Shown here: in pieces, positions 47,481 through 57,870 of the stretch
Numbering within the stretch: the stretch's first letter is position 1
How the letters are laid out: every line of letters starts with the position of its first letter
Assembly (NCBI GenBank): GCA_030248225.1
Contig: JASANE010001461.1
Span: 41,492-105,491 of the forward strand
Direction of reading: 5' to 3'
DNA: 64,000 bases
DNA from: Trileptium ribeirensis
Taxonomy: Eukaryota > Nematoda > Enoplea > Enoplida > Thoracostomopsidae
Notes under the pieces: generated by a model
Databases searched by the model: none
What the model was told of the DNA's origin: nothing
Seen by the model: the letters and a program-made list of their open reading frames with translations, nothing else
Program-made: the position numbers and the translations under genes

Positions 47481-48408
47481 TCAGCGTGAAATTCTGGTCT
47501 AGATAGATAGGTTTTAAGCATAGGATTAGAAAAATTTGGACAAGCTTCATTTGGGGCACCCTACCCACATACCCCCTTACCCCTAAAAGTCCCCTCGGGG
47601 CGATTTGTGGTACTACTTTGGGCCTCCAAATTTCAAGTAATAATGTCCCTACAGTAATTCCGTAGAACACGCTGAGAATAAAATTTTGAGCCTAAAATCA
47701 ACACCTGACCCAGGAAAATACGGCTAATTCAAAAATAGGAACACGTTCGACCTAGGCCAATTTTGACCAATTTTCGAGCTCTAACTACATTTGTTGTAAT
47801 TAATTTCGAATCGTATATATATATATTAATTTTATTATTACTTATTTATTTATATATATATATATAAATCAAATGTACCGTCAATTAATCTTTAGCGACA
47901 GTGCGACCGACCACCGACAGTGCGATTTTTCTGATCGATCCTTGGTATATATGTCTTCGGATCGATGATCGCCAAGACAATTGGGCGTCGGCTAAAATAG
48001 CAAATTTCAAATAAAATGATCTGTCTTAGGTAGTCCATATAAATATAATGTAAAAATATACCTGATATAATATATATATAAATATAATATAAAAATATAC
48101 CTAAAATCCTAAATATAACTAAAATATAAATAATTATATATAAATATCAATCAAGCAATACATATTTTATAAATAAATATATATAATATATTACAAATAA
48201 ATAAATATATAATAAATATAAATATATATATATAAATATAATATAAAAATATACCTAAAATCTTAAATAGAACTAAAATATACCTAAAATATAAATCATA
48301 ATATATAAATATCAATCAATCAATATATATTTTAGTTATATTTAGGATTTTAGGTATATTTTCATATTACATTTATATATATTATATCTATATATATATT
48401 GACCTAAC
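47481..48408. other. Intergenic and AT-rich palindromic tract
   Basis: 47810-48405 is almost pure A/T with inverted copies: 'taaatataactaaaatat'-like sequence at about 48105-48130 is matched by 'attttagttatatttagg' at 48328-48346, so the tract can fold on itself. No gene. Confidence 0.5.
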
Positions 48409-48985
48409 ATTGGGGGCGCTAGAATCAAAACACGGTCCCCGAGTCTAGCTAACTCTGTTACATGGGAACTTGGGTGTTTTGTGGTCCCGACTTAGGTAAA
48501 ATAGGATATAGGTTGCAAAACCTTTATTAATTGACGCGACTCGACGAGCTGAGTCCAACAGTACCAAAATTTGTGCGATTGGAGTGACCCCCGATGAGCT
48601 ATAACACGCCAAAGTTACCTCACTCGGCCAAAGTCACCTCACCAACCAGTATTGCGAGCGCTAATTTTTTTATAACTCGTTAACCACACATGATATGAAG
48701 GTGTAAGATATACCGTTGGATTTAGCACATCATGCTGCGTCCGTTGATGCTCATTTTACCCACGTAGGCCGAATATTGGGGGCGCTAGAATCAAAACACG
48801 GCCCCCGAGTCTAGCTAACTCTGTTACAGCGGAATTTGGGTGTTTTTTGGTCCCGACTTAAGTAATATATGATATAGGTTGGGAAAACCTTTACTAATCG
48901 ACGCGTCTCGACGAGCTGAGTCCAATGGTGCGATTGGAGTGACCCCCGGTGAGCTATAATACGCCAAAGTTACCTATTTTTATTT
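48409..48985. repeat. Direct duplication of a ~210-bp unit
   Basis: Copies at 48409-48620 and 48775-48985 share 'attgggggcgctagaatcaa', 'cccgagtctagctaactctg', 'tcgacgagctgagtccaa' and 'gattggagtgacccc' in order, with small indels. 154 bp of other sequence separates them. Confidence 0.85.
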
Positions 48986-49170
48986 TACCTTTATGTTTTC
49001 TATTTTTTATTACCTATAAAGTTAGCTATTTTTGACCAAAATCAGCAAAAATTGAAAAATTTATTTAATACCAGGGGGTAGCAGGGGGGTTAATAGCTCG
49101 GCGAGTAGTGGCCTAGGGCAAATTTAATAGCATATTCGGAATCTACGGGTCCAAATTAGTAAGATAGGAT
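48986..49170. repeat. Palindromic CTCGCCGAG-family repeat, right arm
   Basis: 'gggggtagcaggggggttaa' then 'tagctcggcgagtagt', then 'ggcaaatttaatagcatatt' and 'cggaatctacgggt': the inverse of 47300-47380. The two arms enclose 47.4-49.07 kb including the duplication. Confidence 0.7.
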
Positions 49171-49814
49171 GGTTTTCAGTACTATTCTCTGGCCTGTCCA
49201 CAGTGGGGGGTAGGGGGGACCCCCACTTTCCAAATCTCCCCATGTTCGTGAGATTTTCCCCCATGTCCGCCCCCCACTCGGCCTAAACCCCCCATGTTTA
49301 CTAATTATATCCATTTTAGCTAAAATCTTTATTCCGGAATCTCATATATTATTTTACTAAATTTTTTTAGAAATTCACATTTAAACTCACATAAAATTGA
49401 TACGGCTGACGGTTTGTTGAACGGTGCAGGGGCGAAAATCAGCATTTCATGAAAAACACGTACATATACACAGTTCTCTGTGCAGGTCGCTGAATTGTTG
49501 GTGCCACTCAGTCTGATAGTACTTTACTGAATAATAATAAATGTTGAAGATGGGGTGGAGAGCTTGGTTTTCAGTAACACATCAAGCGTTGCTCTCGACT
49601 TCAGATTCACTGAAGCCGGAAAAGCTGGAAACATTGCTATCGACGCGTGGCAACTCGTCAAATGGCAAAAAATTATCTGTCATATCGATGTAAATTATGT
49701 CGTCATCAATTTCTAATACTTAATTTCTTGTTACTAATAATCTGCTAAAAACCTAAAAATAGATGTATGACAATTACTGTAATGTGATTCCCACGGAGTA
49801 TTATAGTAATTAGA
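49171..49814. other. Intergenic, no gene seen
   Basis: A G/C homopolymer-rich patch (49195-49300, runs of G and of C) followed by AT-rich DNA; nothing recognised. Confidence 0.3.
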
Positions 49815-50350
49815 GTAATCCGATTATGCTATTAGATTTACCATAGAACCAGTACTTGCCAAGTTATTAACCCCCTGCTATTTTATAAATTTTTCAATTG
49901 TTTTTGACGTTGGCCAAAAATAGCTCGAAGAGTATTGCTTCTAGGCAAATTTAATAGCATATTCGGAATCCACGGGTCTAAATTAGTAAGATAGGTTGGT
50001 TTTTAATACAAATGGGACCTCCCCTTATACACTTATGTATGGCGTTTACTCGACCCGGGGGCCTAAGTGGGGTCCTGATGGGGTTTCCCAATATTAAAAT
50101 TACTATTATTTACCAAAATTAATATTACTCGCCGAGTTATTAACCACCTGTTAGCCCCTAAAATTAAAAAAATTAACCAAAATTATGCTAACTTTCACCA
50201 AAAATAACTCGGCGAGTATTGACCATACGGCAAAACAAACTGCATAAGTGGAATCTGCTAGTCTCATAAAATCCGAATATATAGTGTGATGTACCATAGG
50301 GTTAATACTCGCCGAGTTATTAACCCCCCTCCGTTTGCCCCTAAAATTAA
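49815..50350. repeat. Cluster of short palindromic CTCGCCGAG-family units
   Basis: A compact unit (about 49815-49985) has 'tatgctattagatttaccat' and 'agtacttgccaagttattaa' facing their inverses 'tagctcgaagagtattg' and 'ggcaaatttaatagcatatt'. More copies of 'actcgccgagttattaacc' follow in both directions at about 50125, 50205 and 50310. No coding content. Confidence 0.75.
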
Positions 50351-50397
50351 AAAAATATTAACAAAAATTATGCTGACTTCCACAAAAAAATAAATCT

Positions 50398-50610
50398 GTA
50401 AAATACGCATTTTCGTGTCTACGATGCTGTTTTCACCTTTTATCATACTGTGCTTATATGCTGAAACTCAAGTGCCCGTTGCAATAGATTCGTTATAGTA
50501 CCTAAGACCATAAAACTTAATCGAACTGTAACAGGGATAATACCAAAGTTATCTTAGATTATGAAATTTGTGTCAACGTGGAGCGCTGAAATTTTAAAAC
50601 CATAAAACGA
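50398..50610 (+). repeat. Inverted fragment of the helicase-NADAR shared segment
   Basis: Reads as the inverse of 51480-51670: 'aatacgcattttcgtgtct', 'caccttttatcatactgtgc', 'aacttaatcgaactgtaaca' and 'attatgaaatttgtgtcaac'. It lies head-to-head with copy B. Confidence 0.85.
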
Positions 50611-50689
50611 AGTGGGACAGAAAAAGATCAGTTGTGTTTCGGGGTAAAAAGTAGCCATGTATTTTTCTACTTACAGATAATATAGTCGG

Positions 50690-51180
50690 CAATGCCGATA
50701 CGAAATACACCAGATTTCTGCAACATTATATAAACTACTACCACGCAACGATTGGTAACCTTCAATATGCAAGAAGCCGATGGGCCCGCGAGGTATTAGC
50801 ACCGTTTAGCAGGACCGATCTCGTTATAGTGACTCAGGAGCTGCGAGATCAAGCGGTGTATCCGCGTAAACAACGCGGCTGTGTGGTGACAAAAGTTGGG
50901 CTGGTGAAAGATAGATGTGCCAAAGTTGCATGACGCTACAGAAAGGCTTCCATTGGGCCAAATTTAGCATAAATTTCATACCCGAGCTTTCGGCCGCCAC
51001 CCTCGTAAGAAGCATGCTGGTGATATAGGCAGTTAAAATTGAAAGGTCAACAGAAGCCGCTTCCTCTACGATTATAAGGTCGAACTTACTACCACCTAAG
51101 TCAGTATAAGGGTCGCAGTGGTAAGCGTTTAAGTTGTTCACCAGGTCTATTATTGTTTTATGAAGGGTACCAGCGACCAT
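50690..51180 (-). pseudogene. Upf1-like SF1 helicase fragment, copy B
   Basis: Minus strand, nearly identical by eye to the matching part of copy A: HKTIIDLVNNLNAYHCDP, FDLIIVEEAASVDLSI (Walker B) and SMLLTRVAAESSGMKFMLNL, with a deletion that removes motif III. A short piece near 50690-50760 corresponds to the motif IV region of copy A (fragment 43640-43760). Walker A and motif VI are absent on this side. Confidence 0.7.
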
Positions 51181-51189
51181 TTTGTAATG

Positions 51190-51850
51190 CTAGAGGTCAC
51201 CCCAGTCTGTCCAGTGTTTTTGGGATAACAAAAGATCAGTATCCGAAGCAAGTATCCTATACTGTATGGAATTCTAATCGAATTCACAAGATAACGGGGA
51301 CGATTTAAAATTTAAGTATACAAGTTACTTGGGTTGCCGTATTATTGCTAGTATAGTGCAAAAATGTTTATCACGCTAGCTCGAAAGGGCTAGTTCTCCA
51401 ATTTCGCATATCCGATCTTCAACAGCTAGCAGTAAAGGGACTTGGATTTGCAGATGTCATAATTATATGGTTCTAAATTTGCAGCGCTCGACGTTGACAC
51501 AAATTTCATAATCTAAGCTAACTTTGGTATTATCCCCGTTACAGTTCGATTAAGTTTTATGGTTTTAGGTACGATAACAAATCTATTGCAACGGGCACAT
51601 GAGTTTCAGCATATATGCACAGTATGACAAAAGGTGAAAACAGCATCGTAGACACGAAAATGCGTATTTACGTGTTTGGGATGAAAAATACTTTTTGAAA
51701 GCTCTTGCGTGCGTAGATATCTTTCGGTGCAAAAGAAATGTTGTGATGACTTATACATTTATGTACGTTAACAAAACAAGGATTCGGATCTTAATAGATC
51801 TAACATATATGAATGCTGGGTTCTTGTAATTTAACGAACCTAGTATATTT
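51190..51850 (-). repeat. Shared non-coding segment inside copy B (most complete)
   Basis: The longest copy of the shared segment, running from just upstream of the helicase fragment to the end of the NADAR frame. It includes 'gttgccgtattattgctag', 'acagttcgattaagtttta' and 'gaacctagtatatttctttg'. Because helicase lies on one side and NADAR on the other, the family order reads helicase-NADAR-segment-helicase on the minus strand. Confidence 0.85.
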
Positions 51851-51869
51851 CTTTGATATTCCAGTACGA

Positions 51870-52440
51870 CGATCCTGGTTGTTCGCTATCTTCTTCGTAA
51901 GTAATCGACATAAGTTGTGGAGACTTCCGAAGACGATCTCGAGCTCGCATCAGGATTTTGCCCATTTTATTTTGACCCGGGAAGCGTAACGGGAACTGAA
52001 CTCGAGGATTTCATAAACCAATACCCCGAAACAAATCGCTTGGGATTGCTTCAGCCAACATTCTGGCTAGCGTTTTCCGAAGAATCTCTTTCAAATACTC
52101 TTTTTGTTCTAACTTATTGGTTGCAGCCATCTTCATTACTGTAACCCGCTGTCCCCATCAAAGGCGAACCAATTCCTCGCTCTCGGTCGTCCTGTCAAAC
52201 TTCCTATCTGTGGTTTTATTATTTGTTTCATGACGGCGGGCTTACCCTTTTCAAGTATTGTTTTTTCAACATTTTAAAGCCGTAATACTCAGCTTTCTTA
52301 ATCATGTAATAATGTTGCGTGCAGTTATATCGTACACCATCAACAGTGAACGAAATAGGGTAGTGATTAGAGAAGACGCTGTTTTTAATGAAAAAGGAGA
52401 CCACATTGCTCCGCTGGTCGGCCATTGTAGATAATAAGAT
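51870..52440 (-). pseudogene. NADAR domain, copy B
   Basis: Minus strand. The opening motif is in one frame (52425-52228): FSNHYPISFTVDGV then TQHYYMIKKAEYYGFKML, matching NADAR/YbiA FSNFYpspF-dG--Y-t-EHyyq-qKA closely. The second half (51.87-52.1 kb) is frameshifted but keeps PISSNK, the Lys-rich linker and the tail. The basic end KKQYLKR precedes the break. Of the three copies this has the best preserved N-terminal half. Confidence 0.78.
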
Positions 52441-52689
52441 AAAAACGCTTCACCGCCATCGTATCAAGAGCATTTCTCGACCACGCCGCTGAAAATAATA
52501 AAATAGCGTTGTACAGTAATATAACAGAACATATACAAACACCAAAACAACGCAAGCCTTGAGCTATACGCACAAGGCAATGATGCGATATAATAAGTGT
52601 CTACGAAACTATGGGGCGAAGGTAAAATGAATGAAAACGCAAAAAAGAATTTTATGTGAATATTTGTGTCACGCGCGAAAAATTAGCAT

Positions 52690-52878
52690 ACAATCCATTC
52701 GATAGCTATACGTGAACGTCGATTCGCTGATGGGTTCACGGAACGTTCGGGTTCCGTGAGCACTTGAACATCACACACATGCATGTGAATGACCCAAGCA
52801 CCATTAATGCAGCATTCGCGAATAGATTATCGGATGAACGAGTGTTACAGAAACTGAAAAGCGGTACCCACGAAGCAG
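52690..52878 (-). pseudogene. Helicase-NADAR linker remnant, end of copy B
   Basis: Matches copy A at 43205-43383 ('gctatacgtgaacgtcgatt', 'gtgaatgacccaagcaccat', 'gcattcgcgaatagatta'). The match ends abruptly at 52878, where the dispersed repeat starts. Confidence 0.7.
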
Positions 52879-52879
52879 G

Positions 52880-53325
52880 GAATAACCGGAACCGGAACCA
52901 GCAACCAGAACCCTCCATTTAAACCGGATCCGCAACCGGAACCTGGTCTTCGAAATTTATATATAGTAAAACAAATGATGGAAGAAATGAAGGTATAGTG
53001 GATTCAAAATGCATTAAAAATAACTTTCACATTAAAGTTAATGTATTGCGATGGTATTATTGCCTTTCTGAAACTTTAAAGAGACACTTTAAAGAGACTG
53101 ACGAAGCTAATAATGTTTATTTATCGATCAAATATGTCGGTTTTTGGACATTCAGAGCAAAAAATGTCTTGCACTATACACCATTGCGTATACTGCGTCA
53201 AATCGAATGTGCTTACAAAGCTTGGAGCGTAGAATACACACTTTCGCTCTGTCTCCAGTCGTCTCCCTTTACTACACATACGTTTGTTGCATGTTCTGTA
53301 GGAAACTTAAAATTATTGGTTTATA
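52880..53325 (+). repeat. Dispersed repeat, copy 2
   Basis: Second copy of the 10763-11205 repeat. Its first bases, 'gcagggaataaccggaacc', directly abut the helicase family remnant, so this marks the repeat's terminus. A CAGGG start would suit a hAT-type end. It has an extra 'cactttaaagagac' duplication (53079-53100). Confidence 0.8.
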
Positions 53326-53772
53326 CGATTCTAAGAGAAAATAATAGATAGAAGGTAATTTTCTGATCAGTGGTCAGAGACACTGTTTAGGCTATCGTTG
53401 GACAAACAGTGCCCGTCAGTTAGATCATGATGATAACTTTATAATCAGAATGCTATAAATGAGACACATTGTGATGCTGCTCGCACAGTTTCAATAAATA
53501 CAGTTCATTGCCAAGAAAGCTGTTTCTAGCTGCGTTGCAGATAACCGTTAGTTTACTTCAATTTAGACTGATTTACCAAGTTTACAAGCGCACTGGCGGG
53601 TGCTTGACGCAATTTATGTTAGCCAAGCATACCCTAAGTACTTCTGCGTAAACCATACTGTGTTACCGAGTTGGACCGGTTTAATTCAAACGTATCCCAC
53701 AGACTTCTGGATGTGTAAAATAGCTGCTACAAGCATCGACGTGGCTTTAATTTAACAAACTCCTGCAGGTTA
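53326..53772. other. Intergenic, no gene seen
   Basis: AT-rich; nothing recognised. Confidence 0.3.
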
Positions 53773-54870
53773 TTATGAAAAATTCCGGCTCAAATTATGC
53801 GCCCTGCCAAATATCTTATGAAGCCTGTTACACACGGGAGTTTTATGCACTGAATCGCAAAAAGATCTCCACGAAGACCGTTTTCTCTCTCTAACAAGCT
53901 TTTTTGAATTTTGCCTGAAGGGAGTAGTATCTATTCTAAGATCTATCATCTCCATATCTCGTTGCCATCCTATACGTTTTCTTTACTTTTCTTCGAAGTT
54001 AGCTAATTCATCATTCCACCAATTCTTATAGTTACGCGCGCCCATGAAGGGACAGCTACTTTCCGCCGCCAAATTTAGGGCGCTTGTTATCATTCCAACG
54101 GCTAAATCTAGCTGTTCACAATTATCAATATTTATACTGTTTAACTCAGCTAAATTTTCTCTCAGTAGGTATGTCATAGAATCGCATCCTATCAATACGT
54201 CTAACATTCAATTTCTTCTCAACGTGATCAGTACCGAAAGCCATGCTGAATTCTATGAACTTATGGTCTGACCCCAAATAGTCATGTATCACATGCCACT
54301 GCTTGATATATATATCTTTCTAAAAAACTGCTAGCTAATGTGACATCAATTACCTCTGACCTATTTCTAATGACGAACGCGGGGGAACATCCCTTGTTCA
54401 CCACACATAAGTCCGTTGTCAATAAAAATTCTGCTAAATCAGTCCCTCTTCTGTTGTCATTTGTACTACCCCAAAGTCCGTTGTGAGCATTAGCATCACA
54501 TCCAATTACAATCTGTAAATTACCATTGCCTGAAAAATCAACTAGTCTAATCAAGTCATTTCCTGGCAACCTCTCAGTCGCATCATAAGGCATATATAAG
54601 GATGTCATCAACCACTCACTATAAGTGTCAAAATCAAATGCACGTCCCAATATCCAACAACCGTATAGTCCTTATTTGTCAAGGCTAACAGTAAGTCCAG
54701 CAGAAGTACAAATACAGGTCCTATTGCCTATACAACCTACCATTGCGGCGTACTTCCCCAGTAAGGCAGGCTTCCTGAATCAGCACTACAAACTGCCCTG
54801 AAAGCATATTAATTCTATTTTCTAATTCTAGGTGGCCTGTTCTTTAATGCTGACAATTAAACTGAAAGAC
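53773..54870 (-). pseudogene. LINE endonuclease, R1/Jockey/Loa type
   Basis: Minus strand, three frames. LSGQFVVLIQEA (near 54800; the catalytic Glu region), then 54650-54282 with QIVIGCDANAHNGLWGS (the DaNAHh-lWGS block with catalytic Asp and Asn) and RGTDLAEFLLTTDLCVVN, then DYLGSDHKFIEF (SDH motif, about 54255-54290). 54207-53983 has ISSALNLAA-type helix and YKNWWNDELANFEEK. 53955-53773 has VRERKRSSWRSFCDSV. This is the usual order from endonuclease to the linker before reverse transcriptase. The enzyme would nick target DNA to prime reverse transcription. Confidence 0.85.
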
Positions 54871-55056
54871 TGTCAAAGTCATTTATAATTTCATTTTGAA
54901 AGTTTTTCAGTGACTATCTTGAATAACTTTTTAATTTACTGGTTGCTGGGACCAGGTTCTTGGAGTATGTCCGGCCCGGGGGCCGAACCCCACGAGCCTG
55001 CCCCAAAGGTCTATGAAGATCCGGATCGAACAACTGGATATAAGTCATCTCATATC

Positions 55057-55787
55057 TCAGTCTTCCACCTTTTTGTATAATGAGATCATGGATTTCAGGT
55101 AGAATCCTGAAATCAAATATCCGTCCGTGTTCTCTTTGTCTAGTGAAATAGGGCCCCACTCAGGGACCCTTAAATCAACTGAGTTGCGAATGTCAATCTT
55201 TCGTTTGACCTTTTCCGGATCCTCAGGAGGTAGCCTTCGTTCCGAAGTGGGGATGAAGGTAGCGATCTTAACAAGATCAACCTCAGAACTGAGAAGAACC
55301 TGCTTACGTGGAAACTCAGGCATCCTATTCCAATCTTCAATGACATTTTTCAGAAATTGAAGAGTTGCTACATTGTTACAGGTAACCCTGTAAAAACCTC
55401 TAGTAAAGACAGAGCCCTCAAAATCAAGATCTCTGGCATTTGATGTTTCCTCTATCTTTGCTATCAGACGTGCAGATAGTCGATCTATTTTCTCATCTGT
55501 CATGGGCTTCATCGAACTGGCCTTATCCACGATCACAGCGTCTAAGGCACTAGCCGCAGCCTCCGTATACGAGCCAACTCTGGATGATTGTGGCTTAACA
55601 TCCTTCTTTGGCTGTTTTGTGCCGTTTCAGGCGTACTGCCTTCATGGTGCACCGTTCTTTTTCGGGCTTGCTTTTTAGCTGCGCCAGACTGGCCATGCCC
55701 TTTCTGCGCAGGAGGCTTTCCTTTAGAATTCTTTTTATCGACCGTAGTCGTTCCTTTTTCCGAAAAGTCTTTCATTTTCTTGGACAC
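55057..55787 (-). pseudogene. LINE ORF1 protein, DUF4780-like
   Basis: Two frames on the minus strand. 55787-55542: a Lys/Ser/Gln-rich basic segment (MSKKMKDFSEKGTTTVDKKN). 55536-55057: a folded domain resembling DUF4780, an ORF1/Gag-like family common in arthropod retroelements, with RLIAKIEETSNARDLDFEGS, RGFYRVTCNN, LQFLKNVIEDW, IATFIPTSER and DIRNSVDLRVPEWGPIS. It would bind element RNA. The frame change near 55540 separates the two parts and another near 55060 cuts the end (GGRLRYEMTYIQLFDPD continues in a second frame). No zinc knuckles seen. Confidence 0.65.
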
Positions 55788-56069
55788 ATATTTAGGTGTC
55801 TTGTCGACAACAGTCCAAGTGTTCTGGTCGTCAGGACAACCCCCTCCCCCGATGAACCGGGTACAGCAGGCGTGTCCGAAACAAGTCCGGACGTAGCCCC
55901 CACCCCCGATTCATCCCAGAATTAGATAATTTCTTGGGTGCAAACGAAACATGGTGATTACTTATACATTTATGTCGTTTAACAAAACGGATTCGGCTCT
56001 GCATAGATTTAACAGATATGAAAGCCGTGTTCTTGTAATTTAACGAACCTAGTATATTTGTTTGATATT

Positions 56070-56635
56070 CTAGCCCGACGATCCTGATCGTTCTTCACCT
56101 TCTTCGTAAGTAATCGACATAGGTTGTGTGGGTTTTCGAAGACGGTCTCGAGCTCGCATCAGGATTTTGCCCATTTCACTTTGAGCCGGCCAGCGTGACG
56201 GGAACTGAACTCTAGGGTCGCGATTTGATAAACCAATACCCCGCAACAAATCGCTAGGGATTGCTTCAGCCAACATTTTGGCGGGCGTATTCCGAAGAAT
56301 CTCTTTCAGATGCTCAGTTTGTTCAAACTTAATGATTACAACCATCTTCATTATTGTAACCCGCTGTTCCGATCATAAACGAACCAATTCCTCGCCCTGG
56401 GTCGTCTTTCAAGCTTCATTTCTGTGGTTTTAGTATTTCTTTTATGACGGCAGGCTTATTGTTTTTAAGTATTATTTTTGCAACGTTTTAAACCGTAATA
56501 CTCGGCTTTCTTAAACATGTAATACTGTTCCGTAAAGCCATATCGTGCACCATCAACGGTGAACGAAATGGGGTATTGATTAGAGAAGATTCTGTTTTTA
56601 GTGAAACAGAGGACACACATTGCTCCGTTGCTCGG
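56070..56635 (-). pseudogene. NADAR domain, copy C (best C-terminal half)
   Basis: Minus strand. First part (about 56625-56480): KNRIFSNQYPISFTVDGARY then YYMFKKAEYYG, the NADAR entry motif. After a frame break the second half is one open frame of 93 residues from ATG 56351 to 56070: LKEILRNTPAKMLAEAIPSD, LLRGIGLSNRDPR, EMGKILMRARDRLRK. These are the NADAR 'D--WGiGl' and 'n-lG-aLm-vR--L' elements, with Arg in place of the usual Trp before GIG. The protein ends in the acidic tail ITYEEGEERSGSSG, also seen in copies A and B. Length and order match a full NADAR domain of about 150 residues. The enzymatic substrate cannot be told from sequence. Confidence 0.8.
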
Positions 56636-56799
56636 CCATTGTAGAGAATAAGATGAAAACGCTCACCGCAATCGTATCAAGAGCCTTTATTGACCACAGC
56701 GCTGAAAACAATAAAATATAATAACGTTATACAGTAATATAATAGAACATATGCAAACACCAAAACAATACAAGCTTTGAGCTATAGACACAGGAATAC

Positions 56800-57870
56800 G
56801 ATACGATATAACCAGTATCTCTGAAGTAACCTCGATCCGATGGTCGGCGCTTGTTTCGATGCCGGGTGGTAGTGACATATATGCAACGATGGTAGCTCAA
56901 AAACCCGAGGTAATGTGGTTGGCCACGGGCATCCACCATGGTGTCTCAACAAACCATTGATATTATCATGCAAGGTAGTTTATCACCCTTCCAACCGTTG
57001 GCACACCCGACCGTGATTTGTGGGTAGTATGATGACATAATGCCCTTTATTATGTCTGCATGGGCGACATAAGTGACATCTATCCCGATGGAAGCCTGAT
57101 CGACGCTATAGCCACAAATGAAGATATCGGTGATAAGAAATACACCAGATTTGTACATTACATAAACTACTACCGTGCAAAGCTTAGAAGTCTTCAATAT
57201 GCATGACGCCGACGGACCCACAAGGTACTGGCGCAGTTTCAGCAGGACCGATCACGTATGGTGACTCAGGACCTGCGAGATCAACGGTGTACACAACGCG
57301 ACAGTGTGGTAACAAAAGTTGGGCGCGTGAGCTATCGTGAACAGAGCGGCTTCGCAATTTAGCAGGAATTTCATACCCAATTCCTCGGCAGCCACCCTCC
57401 TAAGGAGCATGTTGGTGATATAGACAGGCACTACTGTATATTACCGTTTAGAATAATAAGTTGTCGCTAGCGGTAGGGTTGGCGAAACGATTGAGAAGTC
57501 AATAGAGGCCGCTGCTTCTACGATTATAAGGTCGAACTTGCTACTACCGAAGTCATGATGACAAAGGTCGCGATGGTAAGCGACTACCGCGTAGTCATAC
57601 TGGCGTGCTAAATACCAAAGAAGGACAATAATTGGGACATCATTCCAATATATTTTCTCGAAAGTATCGCGTGCTCGGAGAGCGACTATATTTGCAGCAT
57701 TGGTTTTTGCTACCACGAGGTCTTCTTTTTGGGATCTGCTGTTAAACACGCAGCGCAAAACTCAGCTATGTGCAATGACTTACCCGACCCAGGTGGTGTC
57801 CATAGGATAACCATCTTACCACACAGTAATTCTATGGTTACTACTTTCTGCTCGGATTGAACCAGTCTAA
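56800..57870 (-). pseudogene. Upf1-like SF1 helicase, copy C (Walker A to motif VI)
   Basis: Minus strand, frameshifted but with every landmark in order. CGKMVILWTPPGSGKSLHIA (57770-57820; Walker A GPPGSGKS with Thr for Gly), EDLVVAKTNAANIVALRA (motif Ia, about 57670-57725), KFDLIIVEAAASID (Walker B, about 57505-57540), SPTLPLA, then ASIGIDVTYVAHADIIKGIM (motif IV region), YYPQITVGCANGWKGDKL and MIISMVC (motif V; canonical dGwQGdE..iIiS-VRsN), HYLGFLSYHRCIYVTTTR (motif VI, about 56860-56925). The pattern 'GFLsd-RR-NVa-TR' is typical of Upf1-like helicases rather than Pif1 or viral SF3 types. It uses ATP to move on nucleic acid. Several frame breaks make it a pseudogene. Confidence 0.75.

Larger units (their letters stand above)
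53773..55925 (-). mobile_element. Non-LTR retrotransposon keeping ORF1 and endonuclease but not reverse transcriptase
   Basis: Minus-strand LINE of the R1/Jockey/Loa type. The 5' part (ORF1, then endonuclease) is present, and the element stops at 53773 just before the reverse transcriptase. LINE copies usually lose their 5' end, so loss of the 3' end points to a later deletion or rearrangement. Its upstream edge meets helicase copy C at about 55925-55930. Confidence 0.75.

Noticed and set aside
55588..55925. Plus-strand frames opposite LINE ORF1
   Set aside because: Explained by the basic, repetitive ORF1 start on the minus strand.
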